Assembly: GCA_025200525.1 (NCBI GenBank)
Contig: CM045768.1
Coordinates: 50,352,925 to 50,416,924, forward strand
Source of the DNA: Camellia lanceoleosa
Taxonomy: Eukaryota > Streptophyta > Magnoliopsida > Ericales > Theaceae
Direction: 5' to 3'
DNA length: 64,000 bases
Part shown: one piece after another, positions 46,574 to 57,469 of the stretch
How the letters are laid out: each line of letters opens with the position of its first letter
Numbering within the stretch: position 1 is the first letter of the stretch
Made by a program: the position numbers and the translations under genes
The notes under the pieces: generated by a model
The model's database searches: none
What the model was told of the DNA's origin: nothing
Seen by the model: only the letters and a program-made list of their open reading frames with translations

Positions 46574-47443
46574 TTGCTAACCCCTACTGCTGTGACCTCT
46601 GTGGTCAACCCTGGCATTACTCTGGCTGTTCTGGGAGGACCGCTTAGTCACCATGAGTGCCCAGAGAAATTTGCTGGGGTGAACTTCAAGAAATGGCAAC
46701 AAAAGATGTTGTTCTACTTGACCATGCTAAACCTTGTAAAGGTTTTGAGTGAGGATCCTCCAACTGTGGCAAAGAATAAGCCAGGCAAGCAGAAAGTCAT
46801 GTTGCCTGACACATAGAAGCAGACAGACTATCTCTGCCAGAACTATGTGTTCAACAGCTTGGCAGAATCACTATACAGTGTGTTTTGTGGCAAGAGCTCA
46901 GCAAAAGAGTTATGGGAATCTCTAGACAAGAAATACAGGACTGAGGACACCGAGGCAAGGAAATTTGTCGTTGGCTGGTTCCTAGACTTTAAAATGATCG
47001 ATTCAAAAACTATGATAAGCCAAGTCCAAGAGTTCCAAGTGATCTTGCATGAGATTCATGCTAAGGGAATGTCGTTGAACAAGTCATTCCAAGTTGCTGT
47101 AATCATTGAGAAACTTCTCAATGGTTAGAAGGACTTCAAGAACTACTTGAAGCACAAGCGCAAGGAAATGTCAGTTGAAGAGCTAGTTGTCCAATTCTGA
47201 ATTGAGGAGGATAATAGAAAGAAAAGATGAAGTACCTCCTCTATGATGGCTAATGTCATTAAGCATGGCAAATCTTCTGGGGTGAGGAAGAAGCCTCCTG
47301 TGAACAAGGGCTCAAAGCTGAGGCCAAGGGGTATTGTTGCAAAAAAGCCGGCATACAAGCCGCAAGAACCTGGTTATCGGTTCTCAGGGAAGTGCTACAA
47401 CTGTGGTAGCAAGGGGCATCGGGCTAGTGACCACCGCAAGTAG
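46574..47443 (+). pseudogene. Copia gag (UBN2-like) with altered zinc knuckle
   Basis: Frames give PEKFAGVNFKKWQQKMLFYL, SLDKKYRTEDTEARKFVVG and IDSKTMISQVQEFQVILHEI, the gag core of dicot copia elements, ending with CYNCGSKGHRASDH. The knuckle should be C-X2-C-X4-H-X4-C, but the last ligand is His instead of Cys. At least five in-frame stops (for example at 46814, 47126 and 47441) break it. Gag forms the particle that encloses element RNA. Confidence 0.85.
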
Positions 47444-47476
47444 AAGAAGCCATACACGACCAAACCTCGTGCTCAC

Positions 47477-48655
47477 ATGGCAGATATACAAGAGCACTCC
47501 CATGAGGAGAATGACATGCACTTGTCTGCCGTTGTCTCTGAGGTAAATCTGGTGGGATCAAACCCAAGAGAATGGTGGATTGATACTGGGGCTACACACC
47601 ACATCTGCTCCAAGAAGAAACTGTTTACAACTTTCAAACCGGTTACAAACAGTGAGAAGTTGTTTATGGAAAAGTCTGCTACTTCAATTGTTAAAGGAAA
47701 AGGAAATGTGGTCTTGAAGTTGACTTCAAGAAAGGAGCTGACCTTGAACGAAGTCCTGTATATTCTGGACATTCATAAGAATCTTGTCTCAGGGTCTCTT
47801 CTCATCAAGCATGATTTTCGCATGGTCTTGGAGTCTGACAAGGTCGTTTTGACCAAGAGCGGAGTGTATGTGGATAAGGGTTATATGTTAGAGGGTATAT
47901 TTAAACTCAATGTAATGACTGTTATCCCAAAGATGAATAAAGATGCATCTTCTTCTACTTACATGCTTGAGTCTTTCAATTTGTGGCATGGTAGACTAGG
48001 ACATGTGAACTTTGAATCTTTACGTAGATTAATCAAGTTAGATCACATACCATCTTTCAAGATTAATTCAAAATACAAGTGTGAGACTTATGTTGAAGCG
48101 AAGTTGACAAGATCTTCGTTTTATTCTATTGAAAGAAGTTTAGAGCCGTTGGACTTAGTGCATAGTGATATGTGTGACTAAAATTTTATATAATCACGTG
48201 GTGACAATAAGTACTTCATCACTTTTGTTGATGATTGCGCTAAGTATTGTTATGTGTATTTGCTCAAAAGCAAAGATGAGGCTATTGACAAATTTGTTCT
48301 TTATAAGAATGTAGTTGAGAATCAATTAGGCAGCAAGATTAAGGCTTTAAGAAGTGATCATGATGATGAGTATAAATCACCGTTTATTGAGATGTGTGCT
48401 CAATCCGAGATTATGCACCAAACCACGGCGCCTTATTCTCCTCAGTCAAATAGGATTGCTGAGCGGAAGAATAGGACGCTAAAGGAGATGATGAATACAA
48501 TGTTGCTAAGTTCTGGATTGCCACAGAACTTGTGGGGGGAAACAATTCTCGCCGCGAATTACATTCTAAATAGAATCCCTCGGAAAAAAGTAGACAAGAC
48601 TCCATATGAGTTATGGAAAGGCCGGCAGCCTTCTTATAATTTCCTACGAATGTGA
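47477..48655 (+). pseudogene. Copia protease and integrase
   Basis: The aspartic protease motif WWIDTGATHHIC (DTGA at 47582-47593) opens the frame. The pre-integrase zinc region follows: WHGRLGH is kept, but the C-X2-C partner reads CETY, losing a Cys. A TAA at 48179 interrupts just after LVHSDMCD. The core resumes with YFITFVDDCAKYCYVYLLKS, RSDHDDEY (RSDNGGE in active copies) and QTTAPYSPQSNRIAERKNRT with the catalytic Glu. Altered zinc ligand, altered core and stop mean it is inactive. Confidence 0.85.
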
Positions 48656-49116
48656 GGGTGTCTTGCAAAAGTGGCGGCACCTACACCCAAGTAGGTTAGG
48701 ATAGGTTCAAAAATCGTGGATTGTATATTCATTGGTTATGCACAAATAGTATTGCATATAGGTTTCTTGTGCACAAGTCTGATATTTCAGATATCCATAA
48801 GAATACCATAATGGAGTCAAGGAATGCAACTTTCTTTGAAGACATATTTCCTTGTCGAACCCAAGGAGAGGATCAAAGTTCTGAGAAGGAACTTGAAGAT
48901 AATGATCAAGATGATGATCAAGATAAGAAAATAGAAGAGCCGAGAAGGAGTAAAAGGGCTAGGACTACCAAGTCCTTTGGCCCGGACTTCTTGACTTATA
49001 TGTTGGAGGGAGAATCTTGAACTTTCCATGAAACTGTGACTTCACCAGAAAGTCCCTTATGGAAAGAAGCTATTAAAAGTGAAATTGACTCCATCTTACA
49101 GAACCATACTTGAGAG
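48656..49116 (+). pseudogene. Copia integrase-RT linker
   Basis: Broken frames include VDCIFIGYA and an acidic segment (EDNDQDDDQDKKIEEPRRSK) and RARTTKSFGPDFLTYMLEG, the usual variable linker between integrase and reverse transcriptase in this family. Confidence 0.7.
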
Positions 49117-50056
49117 TTGGTTGATCTATTCCCAGGCAGTAAGACCTTGGGGAGTAAGTGGATCTTTAGAAGAAAGATGAAAGCTGATAGGTCAATTGAT
49201 AAGTATAAAATTAGACTAGTTATCAAAGGATACAGACAGAGAAAAAGTCTAGATTACTTTGATACGTATTCACCTGTGACAAAGATTACATCCATTTCGC
49301 ATGGCGATTGCGATAACCTCTTTATGTGGTCTAGAGATACATCAGATGGATGTAAAGATAACTTTCTTAAATGGAGATTTAGATGAAGAAATCTACATAG
49401 AACAACCCATGGGGTTTTCAACTCCAGGAAAAAATAAGAAAGTCTGTAAGCTTGCCAAGTCATTATATGGCTTGAAACAAGCACCGAAGCAATGGCATGA
49501 GAAGTTTGATAACGCTATGTTGTCAAATGGGTTTAGAATCAATGAGTGTGACAAGTGCGTATATGTTAAAGATACTAATAGAGGTTATGTCATTTTGTAT
49601 CTATACGTGGATGACATACTCATTGTTGGTAGTAATGATGAAATAGTTCAAACTACCAAGAGATTGTTAAACTCAAAGTTTGACATGAAAGATATGGGCC
49701 TTGCAGATGTCATTTTAGGTATTAAAATTACCAGAACATCTAGTGATATTGTACTTTCTCAGTCTCACTATGTTGAAAAGATACTTGAGAAGTTTGGTAA
49801 ATTAGATACAAGTGTGTTTAGGACACTGGTAGCCGTGAGTCTACATTTGACCAAGAATAATTGTGAGAGTGTCTCTCAGCTAGAATATTTTCGGGTTACC
49901 GGAAGTTTGATGTATCTGATGAGTTATACAAGGCCGGATATAGCCTACTATATTAGCAAGCTTAGTAGATACACGAGTAATCTAAATGCCATTCGTTGGA
50001 GAGGCATTATGCGAGTGTTAGGTTATCTATGCTACACCTGGGATATAGCCTACTAG
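49117..50056 (+). pseudogene. Copia reverse transcriptase
   Basis: The RVT_2 domain starts LGSKWIFRRKMKADRSIDKY and DYFDTYSPVTKI in one frame, shifts frame near 49300, and continues LEIHQMDVKITFLNGDLDEE, KSLYGLKQAPKQWHEKFD and the catalytic YVDD (49604-49615). It ends with LMYLMSYTRPDIAYYISKLS. The catalytic box is intact, but the frameshift separates it from the N-terminal part. Confidence 0.9.
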
Positions 50057-50559
50057 AAGGGTATAGTGACGCTAACTGGATATATGATATAAAAGACTCA
50101 AAATCCACTAGTGGTTATGTGTTTACCCTCAGAAGGGCAACCATGTCTTGAAAATCTTCCAAGCAAATGTGTTTATCAAGATCAACAATGGAATATGAGT
50201 TTATTACATTGGATAAAGCAACTGAATAGGCTGAATGGCTTCACCAGTTCATTGAGGATATTCCACGTTGGTCGAAACCTATGCATGTTATTTGTATCCA
50301 TTGCGATAGCCAATCGGCGATTGGACAAGCACAGAGTCATATGTATAATGGAAAGTCTAGACTTATCTGTTGTAGACATAATTCCATACGACAACTACTC
50401 TCTAATGAAATTGTCTCTTTAGACTATATGAAGTCTAAGGACAACATTGCGGATCCACTAACCAAAGAATTAACTCGAGAGTTAGTAGAAACATCGTCAA
50501 GAGGAATGGGGTTAAGGCCTTTAGTAATATTACCGGAACAGAAAACCCAACCTAGTTGA
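50057..50559 (+). pseudogene. Copia RNase H
   Basis: Frames encode [51 protein letters not shown] and MKSKDNIADPLTKELTRELV, the RNase HI domain of copia elements. Stops after TMS and in the DKATE region break it. Confidence 0.85.
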
Positions 50560-51118
50560 CTAGAGATCCCAAGATCTAGGTTCAAAGGAACAACCTAATT
50601 TCATGTAATGGATGAGTCACTGAAGAGGTAAATCATCTTGCCTATTCCTTTGTACAGTGATACCCGATGAGAGTAGAAGGTTAAGCTAATGCTTTTAATG
50701 ACCTAAGTGATATGATAGTCAACCATGGTATAATAAGATACCTTATATAAGTCACATATGTGAGTGTGAAGTGAGGCCACTTCTTTAAGAATTGGTAAGG
50801 TCGAATTTTTTAAAACCACTCACTGAACCAGGCTAATGTTCCATGGCCATAGCAGACACACAAGTAAAAACAAAAACAATGGTTGGACTAACTCCTGTGT
50901 GAGGTTTGTTGTCTCAGTTTACACAAACGGCAGAACAGTTCAAGACATCACGTTCAATGATCAGCCAGTAAATCCGATAGGCTATCACTACGAAAGGTTC
51001 AAGGCCAACAGCTACCTTTTCTAATGCAGGGTTAGTCTGTGTGCTCTCTCTCTCCGAGTATTTGTTATAAACGTTGTTCGTTTTGCTTATTCGGTCAATT
51101 TTTATTCATGTGAGGAAT
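50560..51118 (+). other. Copia 3' untranslated region
   Basis: Non-coding sequence between RNase H and the right LTR. A weak purine stretch (GTGAGGAA, 51110-51117) precedes the LTR and could be the polypurine tract. Confidence 0.55.
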
Positions 51119-52192
51119 TGTTGGAAAAAAATAGATTTTAGTAAACTTTAATGTAAAATTAAAGTAGGTCCCAACCATTGGTTGAGATGGGATTGAATGG
51201 GTTTAGATTCTTTGTAACAAGGTTTTTACACCACATAAAGAATGACCAAAAACTATTAATAATTGAATGAAAAATTGTCTCATAAAGATGGCCTCATTTA
51301 TGAGGTTTTGGGAATTCTATATAACTATCAATCTCACATTGATTGTACATGAAAACTTTAATAGGTATTTAAGCCTCAAGATTATAAGAAGGGCATAAGC
51401 CTTTTGAGGCATCCAAATTTTCCGAAGGAATGGAGGCATGGATGCTTCAAGGATGGGTTTGGGCCAAAACCATAGTCCAAGTTGATTATGGCAAAATTAC
51501 CACACATGTGCATGCGCGCGCCTACCCGCCCGCCCAGACCGGGCAGGGTTCGGGTCCGAGGTTCGTGATTCGTGGGTCGTGGCTCTTGGATCTTGAGGCT
51601 TGAGGCTTACTAGAATGGGTTTAGGCTAGGTCGGATTGGTAGTCCACCAACTTATTCTTTTTGGGCTAGGTTTATTGCGGGCCCAAGTCTATTGCAGAAA
51701 TGCACATACACATGTGTATATTGTGTATAACTTCCACTTTGAATTCCCATTAGTTTTGTGCATTACTCCAGGAGTTTTGCAGGAGTAATGATCTCCATTA
51801 GTAGCCAGCCTTGATAGCTGGAGAGTCCTCTTCTCTTTCCCATTGTGTATAAGAAGAGACCCATCTTCCTTTGGTTTGACACACAAGTTTTTGCTTTCCA
51901 GTCGTCTAGTCAGTTTGCTTACTAGTATAATATTCTTCCTGTATGAGAAAGAGTGCTGCCATTGTCAGTTCGTCAAGCTAACAAAAGGTATTTCTGTGTT
52001 AGCCATTTTAAGCCATCTTATCTTGGGAGACAGCAGTCGATGTTCCTCCAGCACCCACGGTGAGACGGCTAATCTGTTTTAAGGACACTGTAGTACCACA
52101 CAAAATTTGGTTTGATTTCGTGTTTTCGTATTTCGATTAAATAAGTTTTTCTATTAATCTTGTTTCATGTTTGGGCTCTACAATATAATTTA

Positions 52193-53953
52193 GGAAAATT
52201 TACCCATAAATCCTATCTTTTGAAAAGTTGAACCATTTAGTCCTAAAAGTTTTCTTATGCACCATTTAGTCCCATTTTATTTTAATAATATTATTCTTTA
52301 ATTTTGATTATTATACAGATTACAATACTACCCATTTTGTGGAATGTTTATTTTCTAAAAATCTGCAACATTATGAAAACATATACATCAAACACCATTA
52401 GGCCACTTATACATCAAACACCAACGTATCTGGGCTTACATCAAACATCTCTCGCTCTGTTTCAACATCACCATTAGGCCTCTCTCTCTCCTACTTCTTT
52501 CTCCATCATTCTTGATCTTACCGTCTACCGACAATGTCCGTCACCGTAAGTCCACCGGCCGTCCGATCTTCGCTTTTCTCCATCCTGTGGGAATGACGGT
52601 TTAGGATGGCCGTCCGATCTAACGTTGTCACCGCCGCCCAATCATGACAAAGTTGCGAAAGATTGCGCTACTCCTTTGCCCTCTTCGTGGCGACTCCATG
52701 GTCACGACATGCGTCTCCTCTAACACTGGCCAATGCCGTCGCGGTCCGCTCTCCCGACTCCAACGCTACCGTACTCTCTCTCATCAAAACCTTACTCTAT
52801 ATCTATTCGCGTGTAGATATATATATATATATATGTATGTATGTATATCATGCACTTTGATGCTATGAGCTCTCGATGAATTCCAGCCCTAGTTGATCTC
52901 TAACACTCAACTCTCTCATCCCCTGTGGGATTTACAGCAATAGAACACAGGTTCGATTGATTTCTATATGGGTAGTTTTATGTGTGTGTGTAGTCAATTT
53001 TCGATTGACTTCTAATTGATTTACTTAACAACTGTGATTTGGGATTTTTAGGGTTTTGATCGTTGAGCAAGATCAAGAAACCAGATTTTCTTGATGATGA
53101 TGATGATGCTTATGATGAATTCGGAGGAACCCTAACCCTAACAGTATCTACAACGTCCCTCTCGTTAAACATCAGCGTCACTTTCGAATTCAATTTCGAA
53201 TTCATGAGTTTTGGTTATGAGATATGGCACTGTACAATGAGAAGCTCTGGAACAAACACGCGAAGCAATTCACACAAGTGATCTGGAAAATGGGAGTCTG
53301 AAGAACGATGTTTGATGTTCGATTAGGCCCTGATGTTTGATGTTCGATTAGGCCCTGATGTTTGATGTTTGATAGTGGAGATGTTCAATGTTTGAAGAAC
53401 AATGTTTGATGTTCGATTAGGCCCTGAAATTTAATTTTTTTGTTGATGTTGTTGGTCCGGAATGTTTGATGTTCATATGTTGATGATTAATGTTGGTGAT
53501 GTTTGATGATGTTTTGTTAATGTTTGATGTTGTTGATGTTTTTGTTTGATGTTCTTGATTTTTTTTGTTGATGTTGTTGGTCCTGAATGTTTGATGTTCA
53601 TATGTTGATGATTAATGTTGGTGATGTTTGATGATGATTAATGTTGCTGATGTTGTTGAAGTTTTTGTCAATATTTGAAGAACAATGTTTGATGTTCGAT
53701 TAGGCCTGATATTCAATTTTTTTGTTGACGTTGTTGGTCCGGAATGTTTGATGTTCATATGTTGATGATTAATGTTGGTGATGTTTGATGTTTGATGATG
53801 TTTTGTTGATGTTTGATGTTGTTGATATTTTTGTTTGATGTATATGCCCTTTATGGTCAATTTTCATATAATGGGACCTTTCAGTCTATCAAAAAATTTT
53901 TAGGACTAAACAGTGTATAAGTTGTTAATTTGGAATTTATTGGTGCATCACCC
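52193..53953. mobile_element. Mutator-like element inside the copia right LTR
   Basis: The ends are GGAAAATTTACCCATAAATC and (reverse complement) GGGTGATGCACCAATAAATT. Exact TATAATTTA duplications flank it (52184-52192 and 53954-53962). The left LTR gives the empty site (CAATGTGATTTATCAAGT at 44610). The 1761-bp interior holds a leader-like CT-rich stretch with an acidic frame (PDFLDDDDDAYDEFGG, near 53078), then many copies of GATGTTTGATGTT. No transposase is present. Confidence 0.8.
53283..53850. repeat. Minisatellite of GATGTTTGATGTTCGATTAG units
   Basis: Variants of ATGTTTGATG, GTTCGATTAGGCCCTGAT and GTTCATATGTTGATGATTAA recur about every 25-35 bp. A longer block from GTTGGTCC to GATGATGTTTTG occurs three times (about 53450, 53576 and 53732). 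Confidence 0.75.
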
Positions 53954-54048
53954 TATAATTTATTAAGTATAGTTTTATCGATATTTTTTTATTTAATTTA
54001 ATAAATTATAAATTTATTTATCTTATTTGATTGTACAATAGAATAACA

Positions 54049-54440
54049 ATGGTAACTATTTGAACTAGCTGAGATGTGTTAGATATAGAATAGAGATAGG
54101 CACTTAGTGTGAGATTCCCATGTATATAAATATAAAGGAGTTTTCTTAAGTGTGCAAGTGCACACCATGTGCCACTTACACAAAAGATGTAAGTGTAAGG
54201 TGTAAGTATAAGTATAAGGTGTAAGTGTAAGATGTAAGGTGTAAGTGGGTTGCATATGGTGTGCAACCTCAAAAAAGGTGTAAGTGTAAGGTTTAATTTT
54301 TCACAAAAGGTGTAAGTGTAAGGTATAAGGTGTAAGGTGTAAGTTGCACACCATAACCAAACCCAAATATAAAATGCTTGGTAATAGTTATCAATGATCA
54401 ACGATATTTTTTTTTAATTCTATGAGCTTTCGTCAATCAT
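54049..54440. repeat. Resumed older LTR with GTGTAAGTGTAAGG minisatellite
   Basis: The first part continues the older copia LTR interrupted at 43607 (GAGATGTGTTAGATATAGAA, GGCACTTAGTGTGAGATT). From 54170 to 54345 it is a minisatellite of GTGTAAG(G)-type units, bounded by GTGCACACCATGTG and TTGCACACCATAACC. The LTR motif TCGTCAATCATGTCA returns at 54431. Confidence 0.6.
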
Positions 54441-54518
54441 GTCATTTTGAAAGAAAATTCTATATAATTTTTTTTTAAGTTTTAAGTCTTGTTTCACAAT
54501 TCAATATTTTAACTTAAA

Positions 54519-55602
54519 GGTTTCGTTTGGTAATATATTTTTTTAATAATTTTTTTGATTTTTTTTACTAAAATATGAAATATAAAAAATTAGTATAGTT
54601 TTTAGATGACTTTTTAATTTTTTATGAAAAGATATGATAAAAGTAGAGAAAAAATAGAATATTTGAATTTTTAGCATAGATTGTTAGTTTTTTTATTTTT
54701 TTAGTGACTTTTTAATTAAAATCACCACTTGCCAAACGAGGTGTCACTAAAAAAATTTGAAAAGCTAACAATTTATATCAAAAAATCAAAAATTCTTTTT
54801 TTTCTCTATTTTTTACATATCTTTTCATAAAAAATTAAAAAATTATTCTAAATATACTAATTTTTTTACATCATATTTTAATCAAAAAATTAAAAAATTA
54901 TTAACATAACTTATTGCAATCTAAGGCCTCGTTTGGAAACATAACTTTTTAGCCTAAAAGTTAAAAAGTCACTAAAAAAATCAAAAAATCAACAATTTAT
55001 AACAAAAATTCAAAAATTCTCTTTTCTTTCTATATTTTGTACATCTTTCCGTAAAAAATCAAAAAGTCATTCCAAACTGGGTAGAGTTTTCCAAAAACAC
55101 TTTTCAGAAAATTTTACTTTCTTGTTTTCTACGTTTTTTTTTTTTAATTTTTACTGAAATTTTTTAATATTTTAAACAATTTTTTTAATCTGTAGACATA
55201 TTTAACATAAATATACCTAAAAAGTAAAAAATTGTGAAAAAACCTTTTAAAAATTCACTAAATACCAAAAATATAAAAAAAAAAAAATACGATAATTCAG
55301 TACATTTTTTTATATTTTATGTATTTATTAATTTTTTAAAGTATTTTTTCACAATTTTTTTACTTTTTAGATATATCTAGGTAAGGTATATCTAAAAAAA
55401 TATAAAAAAATGTTTAAAATTTTAAAAATATTCACTAAAAACAAAACAAAACAAAAAAAAAACACAAAAATCAAAAACTTGATTTTTAAAAAAATTAATT
55501 TAAAAAACTCAAATCAAATACACAGATTAATTTTTTTATATTATATTTTAATTAAAAAAATAAGAAAATTACTTAAAAAAATATGTTCGGAAACCAGCCT
55601 TA
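54519..55602. mobile_element. Cluster of GGTCTCGTTTGG-family MITEs
   Basis: GGTTTCGTTTGG (54519) pairs with CCAAACGAGGT (ending ~54742). A second, AAGGCCTCGTTTGGAAACAT (54923), pairs with ATGTTCGGAAACCAGCCTTA (~55582-55601). The blocks between hold AAAAAGT(C/T)ACTAAAAAA and inverse motifs like the MITE at 25970. Exact borders and duplications are not resolved. Confidence 0.5.
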
Positions 55603-55611
55603 TAAATCTAA

Positions 55612-55751
55612 GGGTTTTGATTTGTGGCACTAAATTGGAGGTACTAATGCCCCTAATTTTCATATAAGGCAAAAAAAAAAAAACAAAATAATTATCCAGA
55701 ATGAAAATTAGGAGCATTAGTGCCCCAATTTAGTGTAACAAAATATTTTCC
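55612..55751. mobile_element. Foldback Mutator-like MITE (140 bp hairpin)
   Basis: Two ~50-bp arms are inverted copies: ACTAAATTGGAGGTACTAAT then GCCCCTAATTTTCAT against ACTAAATTGGGGCACTAATG then CTCCTAATTTTCAT. Only about 30 bp separate them. Ends are GGGTTTTGATTTG and (reverse complement) GGAAAATATTTTG. Flanks are exact TAAATCTAA (55603-55611 and 55752-55760). Confidence 0.75.
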
Positions 55752-55760
55752 TAAATCTAA

Positions 55761-56743
55761 TCTTGTCCGAGAGAGAGAGAGAGAGAGGGGGCGCAAAATG
55801 GGAAAAGCGTGGGAAGAGTGATGGAGACATGGGTGGAGAGTAATTTGATAGTAAACATCTTTTCACGTGTTCTGTTTTTGGCGTCATTTTCTTCTTGGCC
55901 TAACCCTCCCATCTTTCTGTAATTACCAAGACGACCCACATCATTTAACATTGCGTGTGATTTGCACAAGTTTTTTTTATTTATTAAATGCTACCTTAAA
56001 GTTCACTTTTTATTTGGAAATGTTATATCGATTCATACATTTGAATCTGAGTGATGACACATAAATAAATAGAATTTTTTATTTTTATATAGATTAATGT
56101 GATTTTTTAATAAATTTTTAATTAAAATACTTTATATTTAGTGTCGACTTCAAAAATATTAATTAAAGTGATCATTTAAAAACTTGATCAAAATCTATAC
56201 CAAAAAAAAAAAAAAAAATACTTATTAATCTATGTGCATTATCAATAAATCTCATAATTTAAATTTCTTTAATTACAAATAAACAAGGGTTTTAATATAT
56301 TGATAATATTATTTCAACAACAAAATTATATATTTTACAATTCCTTTGATAAGTTGGTATTTTTGAATTTTATGCCCTAATTCAACATAAGCTATATCAT
56401 TGAGTGACTTTAGAATTTTTTTTTTTTTAAAATTTGATACATTGATAGTTTTTTTTTTTTGGGTCAATTGTTAATACTCAGAAAATAAAAGTTATATAGA
56501 TTTTGGTTGACTCATATCATATCAACTTTTAAATATAGTTGATTTATTTTATTTATAGAGGTTTTGAATCTTAGAATGTTTTGAAAAAAAAAACTATTCT
56601 CTTGATAGTGTATGTGATTGGTTCTGTGGTTTAGAGTATTTGTTCATAGAGTGTTTCGTTAGTTTTGTGGTTTATTTATCCATGTGTACATACAATGAAT
56701 AATATCATAACATCTTCAATGACTTGTTATTGTATTGTCAAAA
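55761..56743. other. AT-rich intergenic sequence
   Basis: It opens with a (GA)n tract (55769-55787) and contains A- and T-runs (56202-56218, 56449-56460). No gene is recognised. Confidence 0.4.
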
Positions 56744-57469
56744 TGTTTGCACCACGTTTATTTTTTTATTATTAATTATGATCAAATTCGATTATAAGCT
56801 GTCCATTGAAATCATAAACTATTTTTAAAGAATAATTTTGACTACATTTGTTTTTATTATTTTTATTTCTGTCGACAGGCATGCTAACGTGGCGTGATGA
56901 CATGTTAAATGGAGGGTCAGAAGATTAGTAATTGAGCAATTTAAAAGTTAGTTACTGAGATTAAGGAGCTAAGATCAAATCAGGCATCAAATATGCAAAA
57001 TGGTTCCTATCAAAGGTGGAATATGTATCATGTTGAGGAAATTGTGGGCCTAAGTTATATCTTTCTCTCATGTGGCTAAACCTATAAATAGGCCAAGAGA
57101 GATACAAAGAGATTATCCAACAACCATCAATCACACTCGCAAAAAATTTATCTAGGAGTAGTTTAACTTAGCATTGTTAGGAGTAGATTAGTGATAGCTT
57201 TTTTCCAACCCCCACTTCTCTTCTTTCTGTCGATGGCTGTATTTTTTTAATTTTTTGTTCTTGTTTATGTTCTTGTAACTAGTGACAAATGACAATTTAT
57301 TCGAATTAATACATATTCTTTTCTTCTCAAAACCTTCTCCAGAAAGTCCTTAATCTATTTAAGGTATAGAATTCAACCATAAAGTCTGATCTTTTTGTGT
57401 TTATTAAAATTTGTTGAAGTCTATTATCAAATCATTGTCGATTGGGCTTGAACCAAATTTTTACCAACA
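56744..57469 (+). repeat. Left LTR of a LARD-like element
   Basis: It starts TGTTTGCACCACG and ends TTTTACCAACA. A CCTATAAATAGG TATA box lies at 57079-57090. It is repeated from 58731. The sequence GGAGTAGATTAGTG at 57180 is the uninterrupted version of the site where a CACTA element broke the right LTR. Confidence 0.75.

Larger units (their letters stand above)
43608..54048 (+). mobile_element. Decayed full-length Ty1/copia retrotransposon
   Basis: Order: LTR, 1.9 kb leader, gag, protease, integrase, reverse transcriptase, RNase H, 0.55 kb 3' region, LTR. Protease-integrase before reverse transcriptase defines Ty1/copia. Many stops and frameshifts show it is dead. No TGGTATCAGAGC primer site follows the left LTR. 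The empty site is visible: the flanks join into TCAAGTTATTG/GTAACTATTTG, a sequence present uninterrupted at 42437 and 43373. Confidence 0.85.
51119..54048 (+). repeat. Right LTR of the copia element, split by a Mutator-like element
   Basis: It begins TGTTGGAAAAAAATAG and ends AATAGAATAACA. Part one is 51119-52192, and part two is 53963-54048 after the inserted element and its duplicated target. Relative to the left LTR it has an extra GC-rich stretch with a CGCGCGCCTACCCGCCCGCC run near 51516-51535. Confidence 0.85.

Noticed and set aside
53131..53146. AACCCTAACCCTAA, telomere-like
   Set aside because: Only two 6-bp units, not the plant CCCTAAA heptamer, and inside a transposon.
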